Source of the DNA: Methylobacterium sp. B4
Lineage (GTDB): Bacteria; Pseudomonadota; Alphaproteobacteria; Rhizobiales; Beijerinckiaceae
DNA length: 64,000 nt
Reading direction: 5' to 3'
Assembly (NCBI RefSeq): GCF_003201865.1
Contig: NZ_QJJJ01000016.1
Span: 1-64,000, forward strand
A model generated the notes under the pieces. The model did not search any database. It was not told the origin of the DNA and worked only from the letters and a program-made list of their open reading frames with translations. This document shows positions 57,362-64,000 of this stretch, piece by piece (position 1 is the first letter of the stretch; each line of letters opens with the position of its first letter). The position numbers were made by a program, and so were the translations under genes.

Positions 57362-57792
57362 CGCGCGGTTCCCGCCGTGCGGGCCGCATCGAGCGCCGCG
57401 TCGCGCGCGAGCCCCGCGACCCGCGTCTGCCAGAGGCAGAGCAGCGGCGCGAGGCCGAGCTCCACCGCCAGCGCGGCCAGCATCGTCACGGAGGGCACGC
57501 CGGTGAGGTAGAGGCCGAGCAACCGGGCGAGGCCGCCGAGCACCACCACGAGGATGAGGAACCGGAACAGGGTGGTCTTGCCCTCGATCCCCGGAACGCA
57601 GGTGAAGAACAGGATGCCGATGCCCGTGAGCAGGCCGGAGAGATAGCGGAAGTGGCTGTCGGCCGAGACGTTGAGCGGCGTGCCGCCGCCCATCCCGCCG
57701 ATGCCGAACAGAACTCCGTAGAGGCCCGCCAGCACGGGGATGACGGCGGCGAGCGCCACCGCGCGCTGCAGGAAGCGGCGTTCACGCTCCAT
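57358..57792 (-). CDS. DUF4345 four-helix membrane protein (144 aa), first gene of the efflux operon
   Basis: Four hydrophobic helices with NVSADSHFRYLSGLLTGIGI and GKTTLFRFLILVVVLGGLARL match DUF4345, a small membrane family of unknown function. The ATG at 57792 (MERERRFLQ) is preferred over the upstream frame. GTGA overlap to the FUSC gene shows tight coupling, so it probably belongs to the efflux system rather than being a chance neighbour. Confidence 0.8.
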   Translation of the reverse strand: MERERRFLQRAVALAAVIPVLAGLYGVLFGIGGMGGGTPLNVSADSHFRYLSGLLTGIGILFFTCVPGIEGKTTLFRFLILVVVLGGLARLLGLYLTGVPSVTMLAALAVELGLAPLLCLWQTRVAGLARDAALDAARTAGTAR

Positions 57793-57900
57793 CGAGATCG
57801 GGCTCCGGGCACGGACAGGTCCGCCGGGCAACACCGCGGCGGCCGATCGGTTCACGCGGGTCGGGCCACGCGCCGGCGCAGGGGTCGGGCCGCGAGCGCG

Positions 57901-58173
57901 TCAGGCCTTCTGCTCCTTCAGGCGCTTGACGCACTTGCTGTAATATTGCGGCCATTTGGGCCCCTGCGCGGCCTTCTCGGTCGCCGAGAGCGCGCGCCAC
58001 TCCGAGCCGCACTTCTTCTGCCGCTCCCGGGCGGCCGACTGGGCCATGCTCGGCTCCTTGACCGTCTCTTTGGACGTCTCCTTGGCGGCCGCTCCGGCCT
58101 CCCTGGCCGTGGCGGCCTGCGCGAGAAGGAGCGGCGCGGCCAGCATGGCCGCGGCGAGGAGACGAGCGAACAT
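57901..58173 (-). CDS. Small exported PsiF-like protein (90 aa)
   Basis: A signal peptide (FARLLAAAMLAAPLLLAQA) is followed by a charged helix and a short conserved part RERQKKCGSEWRALSATEK, WPQYYSKCVKRLKE with two cysteines, similar in style to PsiF-repeat proteins. The ATG at 58173 has GGAG 8 bases upstream. It stands upstream of the DUF4345 gene on the same strand, 108 bases away, and could be its leader gene. The function is unknown. Confidence 0.7.
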   Translation of the reverse strand: MFARLLAAAMLAAPLLLAQAATAREAGAAAKETSKETVKEPSMAQSAARERQKKCGSEWRALSATEKAAQGPKWPQYYSKCVKRLKEQKA

Positions 58174-58369
58174 CGGGCAACTCCGCTGGATGGATTCGGC
58201 GCACCGGCCGTCCACGCGGCAACACAGCCGCATCGGCGCTCAAAGAGCAAGCGTCCGGCACAACTTGCGCACGATCGTCGCGCTTGACCCTGCGCTTGAG
58301 CCCCCGGGGCGATCCGCGCTACGTCGTCGGTGAGGATGGGCGCGGGCCCGCTTTTTCCGGGATGCCAGC

Positions 58370-59005
58370 ATGGCGACCACGACGGCGCAGCCGATCGACC
58401 TCTACACCTGGAGCACCCCGAACGGGTGGAAGATCCCGATCATGCTCGAGGAATGCGGGCTGCCCTACCGCGTGGTGCCGGTGAATATCGGCAAGGGCGA
58501 GCAGATGGCGCCCGACTTCCTCGCTATCTCGCCCAACAACAAGATCCCGGCCATCGTCGATCCGCAGGGGCCGGGCGGCGCGCCGATCTCGGTGTTCGAG
58601 TCGGGTGCGATCCTGCAATATCTCGGCCGCAAGACCGGCTGCCTCTACCCGGCCGACGAGCGGGCACGGACCGCGGTCGATCAATGGCTGTTCTGGCAGG
58701 TCGGCGGCCTCGGGCCGATGCTGGGCCAAGCCCACCATTTCCGGATCTACGCGCAGGAGAAGATCCCCTACGCCATCGACCGCTTCACGGAAGAAGCCAA
58801 GCGCCTCTACGGCGTGCTCGACCGGCGGCTGGCCGACCACGAATATCTGGCCGACGACTATTCCATCGCCGACATCGCCACGCTGACCTGGGCCAAGTTC
58901 CACGAGAAACAGGGCATCGCGCTCGCCGACCTGCCCCACGTCCGCCGCTGGCTCGATACCCTCCTGGCGCGGCCGGCGGTGCAGCGCGGGCTCGGCGCGA
59001 TCTGA
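58370..59005 (+). CDS. Glutathione S-transferase, Nu-class (YfcG/YghU-like)
   Basis: A 211-residue GST with the Nu-class N-terminus STPNGWKIPIMLEECGLPY (TPNG motif in place of a catalytic Tyr/Ser), SPNNKIPAIVDPQGPGG, VFESGAILQYLGRKTG and the C-terminal helical domain YLADDYSIADIATLTW. Such enzymes act as glutathione-dependent disulfide reductases. ATG 58370 is used. It is a single gene between the efflux operon and the DUF2380 gene. Confidence 0.93.
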   Translation: MATTTAQPIDLYTWSTPNGWKIPIMLEECGLPYRVVPVNIGKGEQMAPDFLAISPNNKIPAIVDPQGPGGAPISVFESGAILQYLGRKTGCLYPADERARTAVDQWLFWQVGGLGPMLGQAHHFRIYAQEKIPYAIDRFTEEAKRLYGVLDRRLADHEYLADDYSIADIATLTWAKFHEKQGIALADLPHVRRWLDTLLARPAVQRGLGAI

Positions 59006-59235
59006 GCGGCGGACCGGCGCATCCGCCTCGGGGCGTCGCGCCGATCCGCCGCCTTGCCCTGCCGCTGGGGGGATCGAGGCGAGGACGGGCGCCACTTTCG
59101 CCGACGATTGATGCTGCTTTGTGTCCGGCCCCGTTCACGTCGAATCCGGCCGATGCCCCCGCGCCTTGATACGATCGTGTCCGGCTCGGGTTGTCCGGGA
59201 GCGACCGCCCGATGGCGGCCGGCAGGAGACATACG

Positions 59236-59736
59236 ATGCGCCGGCCCACGAGACATGCCTTTGTCCTTCTCGCGTTCGCGGGCGGGCTCATGCCTCGCGC
59301 CGCGCAGGCGGAGCCCGAGAAGGTCGCGGTCTTCGATTTCCAGTTCGCCCGGGGTGGGCCGACCGAACCCAGCGAGGCGGAGCACGAGCGGCTGAAGCGC
59401 ACCAGCGACACGTTCCGCGCGCTGCTGGCCGAGAGCGGACGCTATACCGTGGTGCCGACCGATTCCCTGCGGGATGAGGTGGCGAAGGGCTCGGATCTGC
59501 GGGCCTGCAACGGCTGCGCCGAGGATTTCGCCCGGCGCCTCGGCGCACAGGCTGCCGTCACCGGGGAGGTGCAGAAGGTCTCGAACCTCATCCTCAACAT
59601 CAACGTCTACCTGAAGCCGCTGAGGAGCGACGCACCCGAGCAGGCCTACAGCGTCGATCTGCGCGGCAACACGGACGAGTCCTTCGACCGCGGCATCCGC
59701 TACCTCGTCAAGAACCGGCTCCTGGAAGGGCGCTGA
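59236..59736 (+). CDS. DUF2380 family exported protein (166 aa)
   Basis: After a signal peptide ending AAQAEP, the mature part (KVAVFDFQFARGG, SDTFRALLAESGRYTVV, DLRACNGCAEDFARRLGAQ, VTGEVQKVSNLILNINVYL) is the DUF2380 family, a small periplasmic alpha/beta protein resembling TolB N-terminal domains. AGGAGA six bases upstream supports ATG 59236. The two cysteines may form a disulfide. The function is unknown. The nearby tolB makes a parallel to the TolB domain suggestive but unproven. Confidence 0.8.
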   Translation: MRRPTRHAFVLLAFAGGLMPRAAQAEPEKVAVFDFQFARGGPTEPSEAEHERLKRTSDTFRALLAESGRYTVVPTDSLRDEVAKGSDLRACNGCAEDFARRLGAQAAVTGEVQKVSNLILNINVYLKPLRSDAPEQAYSVDLRGNTDESFDRGIRYLVKNRLLEGR

Positions 59737-60247
59737 CGGCGCGGCCCGCCCCATCAGCCGTAGAACATTCTTCCCTGCCCTTGCGTAACATCTTGCCGGC
59801 GAACGGTTTTGTCGCGCAAGAATTCGCTCGGGCCAAAATCAGTAGGCTTGGCGGCATTTTCCCGCTTGACGGGCCGCGAACACAGTCGCAGTCTACCGGG
59901 GTGCTTCGCGATCGCAAGCACATCTGCCAAGAAACGGCGTTGTTTTCGCGCGGTTTGTTGGCGAAAGCTGGAGGAGACAGGAATGACTCCACCGCAGCGC
60001 GAAGCCGCAACGATAGGCTGAGAACCCGTTCGGTCTCGGACTTAGCGGCCCGCCACGAACACACGGCGGAAGCGGATCCTTAGGGGCGCAGAAGCGGCCG
60101 ACACGGCGCGACTTCGAACACGCATCAGCCCCACCTGCGGATCGCTTCCGCCGCCGTTCTTTTCTCCTCGAAGACCGTCTCGCCGTGCAAGCCGGACCCG
60201 GCTCGCGCGGTCTTTTGCGTGGCCGGACGGCCGTTGGCGTTGTGCGC
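59737..60247. other. Non-coding region between DUF2380 and tolB
   Basis: No gene of normal size is supported. pal, which follows tolB in many bacteria, is absent. A 12-codon frame with a strong ribosome site lies at 59983-60021. The stretch 59780-59960 is somewhat AT-richer than the flanks. Confidence 0.45.
59983..60021 (+). CDS. Possible 12-codon peptide with strong ribosome site
   Basis: GGAGGAG at 59970-59976 stands 6 bases before an ATG that opens the peptide MTPPQREAATIG and stops with TGA at 60019-60021. The ribosome site is the best in this region, but the peptide is very short. It could be a leader peptide, a small RNA with incidental ribosome site, or the start of a broken gene. Confidence 0.25.
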   Translation: MTPPQREAATIG

Positions 60248-61588
60248 TCAGCGCCCCGCCAGAAGCGGCGACCAAGTCGGGTCCGAGGCGAAGGAGGGCG
60301 TCGGCACCGGCTGCTCGACCTTGCCGGTGATGTCGACCATGTAGAGCTTGCCGCCCCCCTGCCCGCCCGGATCGCGGAAGAACATCACGTATTGGCCGTT
60401 GGGGGAGAAGGTCGGGCTCTCGTTGTGGAAGCCTTCCGTCAGCACCCGCTCGCCCGAGCCGTCGGGCTTCATCACGCAGATGGCGAAGCCTCCCTTGCGC
60501 TGGCGGGTGAAGGCGATCAGGTCGCCCCGGGGCGACCAGGCGGGCTGCGAGGCCGCGCCCTCACCGAAGGAGATGCGGCGGGGATTCGAGCCGTCGGCGC
60601 CCATCACGTAGATCTGCTGCGAGCCGCCGCGGTCGGATTCGAACACGATCTGGCTGCCGTCCGGCGCGTAGGACGGCGAGGTGTCGATCGCGAGCCCTTG
60701 CGTGATCGGCGTCTGCGCCTTGGAAGCGAGATCGACCGTCACGATGTCGGCGTTGCCGCCCTGCTGCACGCTCATCACGAGGCGGCGCCCGTCCGGCGAG
60801 AAGCGCGGGCTCGCGCTCATGGAGGCGAAGTTGCCGACCGTCTGGCGCTTGCCGGTCTCGAGGTCGATCATCTGCACCTTCGGCTGCTGGCCGGTCGCCT
60901 GGGTCATGAAGGCGATCTCCTGGCCCGCCGCCGAGTAGCGCGGCGCCACCACCGAAACGTCGGCGCCGCCGGTCAGCGCGCGCACGTTGGCGCCGTCCTG
61001 ATCCATCACCATCAGGCGCTTGCGGCGGTTCTCCTTCGGGCCGGACTCGTCGACATAGGCCACGCGGCTGTCGAACCAGGGGCCGAGGCCGGTGATCTTG
61101 GTGTAGACGGCGTCCGAGACGAGGTGGCCGGTCCGGCGCGCGTTGGCGACATCGGTGCCGTATTGCTGGCCGGTGATCTGCTGGCCCGAGGCCACGTCCC
61201 AGAGGCGGAAGGCGACGGTGAGCCGGCCCGAGGCGTCGCGCCCGACCCGGCCGGTGACGAGGGCCTGGACGCCCGCGCCCTTCCAGGCCTCGAAGTTCGG
61301 CGCGGCGTCGAAGCTCGGGTTCTCGGGGAAGCGCCCCTTGTCCAGCGGCGTGAAGTAGCCGGAGCGGCGCAGGTTGTTCGTGATCACGCTGGAGACGAGC
61401 GAGCCGAGGCTCGCGTCGCCCGCGAAATCCGCGATCGCGATCGGCATGGGCTGGAAGGCGCCGCTGCCGATGCGCAGCTGAAGCTGCGCTTGCGCCGGAG
61501 TGGCGGCGGGGAGCACCAGGGCGAGGACGCCGAGGGCGACCGAGAGCGCCGGCAGGAGCTTGCGCCGGGTGATGGCTGTTCCAGGCAT
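60248..61588 (-). CDS. tolB: Tol-Pal system protein TolB
   Basis: A 446-residue periplasmic protein: signal peptide ending TPAQA (about residue 34), the N-terminal domain (RIGSGAFQPMPIAIADF), then six beta-propeller blades seen as repeats of the type ASPRFSPDGRRLVM, DTSPSYAPDGSQIVFESD, SQPAWSPRGDLIAFT and ESPTFSPNGQYVMFF. It links Pal and TolA in outer-membrane constriction. The ATG at 61588 (PGTAITRRK, a twin-arginine-like start) is used. It is the last gene of the tol unit here. Confidence 0.96.
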   Translation of the reverse strand: MPGTAITRRKLLPALSVALGVLALVLPAATPAQAQLQLRIGSGAFQPMPIAIADFAGDASLGSLVSSVITNNLRRSGYFTPLDKGRFPENPSFDAAPNFEAWKGAGVQALVTGRVGRDASGRLTVAFRLWDVASGQQITGQQYGTDVANARRTGHLVSDAVYTKITGLGPWFDSRVAYVDESGPKENRRKRLMVMDQDGANVRALTGGADVSVVAPRYSAAGQEIAFMTQATGQQPKVQMIDLETGKRQTVGNFASMSASPRFSPDGRRLVMSVQQGGNADIVTVDLASKAQTPITQGLAIDTSPSYAPDGSQIVFESDRGGSQQIYVMGADGSNPRRISFGEGAASQPAWSPRGDLIAFTRQRKGGFAICVMKPDGSGERVLTEGFHNESPTFSPNGQYVMFFRDPGGQGGGKLYMVDITGKVEQPVPTPSFASDPTWSPLLAGR

Positions 61589-61665
61589 GGAGAAGTCCGG
61601 GATCGTCGGGAAGGGATGCTGGGAGGAGCCGATCGCGCGAGGCGGTCGGCGGGGCCGGTCGAGGC

Positions 61666-63054
61666 TCACACGGGCGAGAACTCGAACTCGGCGTTGATGG
61701 CCTTCCAGTCGTTGTAATAGGGCGCGTACTGGGCCGGGATCTTGTAGGGCGCACAGCGCCGCACCGCCCGCAGCGCGGCCTGGGCGATCGATTGGTCGAC
61801 CGCGTTCGAGCCCGACCGCATCACCCGCGGCTCGCTGGTGAGGGAGCCGTCCGCGTTCAGGCGGATGTCGAGCATCGGCAGCACCACGCCCTGCGTCGCT
61901 CCGGGCGGAGCCGAGTAGCAGCGCTCGATCTGCTGCTGGAGCATGCCGACGAGCGCATCCCGCAGGGAGGGCGAGAGGCGCTGGGCATTGCCCGTCGCCG
62001 TCCCGAGCGAGGCCGTGCGCTGCACCTCGCGGCCGGTGGCGCCGGTCGATTGCGACGGCGAGCGGGCGAGGGTCTCGCGGATGTCGCCGGGGCTGAACTT
62101 GTTGGCGAGCTCCGCCTGCTGGCGCGCCTTGGCCTCGGCATCCGCCTTGGCCCGCGCATCGGCCATCGCCTTCGCCTTGGCTTTCGCAGCGGCCTCCGCC
62201 TTGGCCCGCGCGTCGGCTTCCGCCTTCGCCTTGGCTTCGGCCACCTGCTTGCGGTGCTCGGCCTCGGCCTTGGCCTTGGCTTCCGCCTCGGCCTTCGCCT
62301 CCGCGGCCTTGGCGGCTTCCGCCTTGGCGTGCGCTTCGGCCTCGGCTTTCGCCTTGGCGTCGGCCTTGGCCTTCGCATCGGCGCGCGCCTTGGCCGCGGC
62401 GTCCGCCTTCGCCTTGGCGTCGGCTTCGGCCTGCTCGCGCTCGATCAGCTTCTGCAACTCCTCGCGTTTCTCGGCCTCGGCCTTCTGCGCGGCCGCCTTC
62501 GCCTCGGCGGCTTTGGCGGCCTCGGCCTTCGCAGCTTCGGCCTTGGCGGCGGCGTCCGCCTTCGCCTTGGATTCGGCTTTGGCCTTCGCTTCGGCGGCCT
62601 TGGCGGCTTCCGCCTTGGCTGCTTCGGCCTTCGCGGCCTCCGCCTTGGCGGCAGCGGCCTCCGCCTCCTCCTTCACGGGGTCGGCCTCGTTCGTGCGTAG
62701 GGGCATGGCGTCGACGGCCGCGATCTTGGTGTCGGCGATGCGGGTGGGGGCAGCCGGCGCGTCGGTCTTGGCGTTCTCGGGCTCGCGCTGCTCCTGCTTC
62801 TCCGCCACGCGGTCGGCGCGGTTGGGCGTCTTCTCCGGCCGCTCCGCATTACGCTCGCCGCGGGTCAGCTCCGAGAATTGCTGCTCGGTCAGCACCTCGA
62901 CCGGCACGCCCTCCTGCGCGTCCGGCAGGGCCGGCGCGGCCACGGCGAACAGGGCCAGACCCAGCACGGCGGCATGCGCCCCGGCGGAGATCCAGACGCC
63001 CGGTTCGCGGTTCTTGAAAGGCTCTGTGAGAGCGTTGGGCCAGCGCAAAGCCAC
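61666..63054 (-). CDS. tolA: Tol-Pal system protein TolA
   Basis: A 462-residue protein with one N-terminal helix (AGAHAAVLGLALFAVAAPAL), a 250-residue Ala/Lys/Glu coiled helix of KAEAAKAE type, and a C-terminal domain (LVGMLQQQIERCYSAPPG, VLPMLDIRLNADGSLTSEP, AALRAVRRCAPYKIPAQY) with two cysteines. It crosses the periplasm from TolQR to TolB-Pal. The GTG start at 63054 is 14 bases after tolR. Confidence 0.95.
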   Translation of the reverse strand: MALRWPNALTEPFKNREPGVWISAGAHAAVLGLALFAVAAPALPDAQEGVPVEVLTEQQFSELTRGERNAERPEKTPNRADRVAEKQEQREPENAKTDAPAAPTRIADTKIAAVDAMPLRTNEADPVKEEAEAAAAKAEAAKAEAAKAEAAKAAEAKAKAESKAKADAAAKAEAAKAEAAKAAEAKAAAQKAEAEKREELQKLIEREQAEADAKAKADAAAKARADAKAKADAKAKAEAEAHAKAEAAKAAEAKAEAEAKAKAEAEHRKQVAEAKAKAEADARAKAEAAAKAKAKAMADARAKADAEAKARQQAELANKFSPGDIRETLARSPSQSTGATGREVQRTASLGTATGNAQRLSPSLRDALVGMLQQQIERCYSAPPGATQGVVLPMLDIRLNADGSLTSEPRVMRSGSNAVDQSIAQAALRAVRRCAPYKIPAQYAPYYNDWKAINAEFEFSPV

Positions 63055-63068
63055 GATGCCTCGCCCCG

Positions 63069-63518
63069 CTAGTTCGATTCCGGCTCGGTCACGAGGGCGA
63101 CCTTCTTGAAGCCGCCGCCGGTCACGATCGCCATCACCTGAGCCACGCGCCCGTAATCGACGCGCTTGTCGCCGCGCACGAACACGCGCTCCTCGGTCCC
63201 GGTCTTGGCCGTCTGCATGAGCTGGGGCACGATGTCGTCGTCCTTCAGCTCGACCTCGCCGAGGTAGACCTCACCGGTGCGGCGGATCGAGAGCGTGATC
63301 GGCTTCACGTCGGAGTTGAGCGGGCTCGCCTTCGACTGGGGCAGGTCGAGGGGCACACCCACCGTCATCATCGGTGCGGCGACCATGAAGACGATCAGCA
63401 ACACCAGCACGACGTCGATGAACGGCGTCATGTTGATCTCGTTGATGGCGCCCTGCCCGCGCCGTCCGCGGCGGCGGCGCTTGCCGCCGCCCTGCGCCGC
63501 GCCGTGCGTCATGCCCAT
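63069..63518 (-). CDS. tolR: Tol-Pal system protein TolR (ExbD family)
   Basis: A 149-residue protein with a basic N-terminus, one helix with the proton-path aspartate (NMTPFIDVVLVLLIVFMVAA), and a periplasmic domain (VPLDLPQSKASPL, VFVRGDKRVDYGRV). It forms the proton-driven motor with TolQ. ATG 63518 is used, and 63512 is also possible. It starts 45 bases after tolQ. Confidence 0.96.
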   Translation of the reverse strand: MGMTHGAAQGGGKRRRRGRRGQGAINEINMTPFIDVVLVLLIVFMVAAPMMTVGVPLDLPQSKASPLNSDVKPITLSIRRTGEVYLGEVELKDDDIVPQLMQTAKTGTEERVFVRGDKRVDYGRVAQVMAIVTGGGFKKVALVTEPESN

Positions 63519-63563
63519 CGAATTCTGCCCATGAGCTTGGCTCCCGCTTGTGCGAACGGCCGA

Positions 63564-64000
<437 letters not shown>

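Overview
The window is high-GC chromosomal DNA of an alphaproteobacterium, most likely a Methylobacterium/Methylorubrum-type organism. This rests on gene content: GcrA, EipB/DUF1849, DUF2865, DinB with an N-terminal zinc ribbon, a PstSCAB-PhoU-PhoB operon, aerobic-route cobalamin genes, and many small periplasmic proteins of the kind common in Methylobacteriaceae. No RNA genes or CRISPR arrays were recognised. Species assignment is inference. LAYOUT. 1-4.7 kb is a decayed accessory region: a broken phage terminase small-subunit gene with 19-bp inverted-repeat arms inside it, a small intact unknown gene, an RTX (calcium-binding nonapeptide) protein in visibly AT-richer DNA, a decayed pair of ATGA-coupled unknown genes, a frameshifted TIGR02594-type endolysin, and what looks like the two fused ends of a lost insertion sequence. 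5.0-5.6 kb holds two small genes, one NepR-like. 5.67-11.4 kb is the phosphate operon (pstS, pstC, pstA, pstB, phoU, phoB) behind a three-repeat Pho box, with a terminator between pstS and pstC and no phoR. 11.7-15 kb carries gcrA, the envelope gene eipB and dinB. 15-20.5 kb is a cobalamin cluster (cobK, cobQ, cobD, cobC) interrupted by a DUF3616 gene. An MFS exporter, a small conserved gene and a TadE/TadF-like pair follow. 24-28.7 kb is a malonyl-CoA/acyl-metabolism neighbourhood: malonyl-CoA decarboxylase, a CsbD-like protein, 3-hydroxybutyrate dehydrogenase, accA and a DUF1796 gene. 28.8-36.5 kb has a YafK/DpaA-like L,D-transpeptidase lipoprotein, PPK2, rplS, a lytic transglycosylase, rpsD, a nitronate monooxygenase-like gene and the psd-pssA phospholipid pair. 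37-45 kb has a diguanylate cyclase, an Atm1/HMT-type ABC transporter, a LysM protein, a LOG-family cytokinin-activating enzyme, a methyltransferase and cysS. 45.4-50.5 kb contains a YefM/YoeB toxin-antitoxin pair with a clear palindromic operator, CreA, DUF2865 and a large OmpA-domain protein with a repetitive linker. 50.6-58 kb has an MFS/methyltransferase pair, gltX and a four-gene aae-type efflux operon. The window closes with a GST, a DUF2380 lipoprotein-like gene and the tolQ-tolR-tolA-tolB operon, which lacks pal and whose tolQ runs off the right edge. HOW IT WORKS TOGETHER. The strongest functional units are phosphate sensing and uptake (PhoB-controlled), cobalamin biosynthesis, envelope maintenance (Tol, lytic transglycosylase, L,D-transpeptidase, EipB, OmpA-like, LysM) and phosphatidylethanolamine synthesis (PssA then Psd). 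No complete novel system could be demonstrated. The best candidates for new biology are the palindromic structures (709-803, 4603-4659, and a dispersed intergenic element with two copies), the repetitive OmpA-type gene, the DUF4345-containing efflux operon, and the head-to-head cobD/cobC starts.
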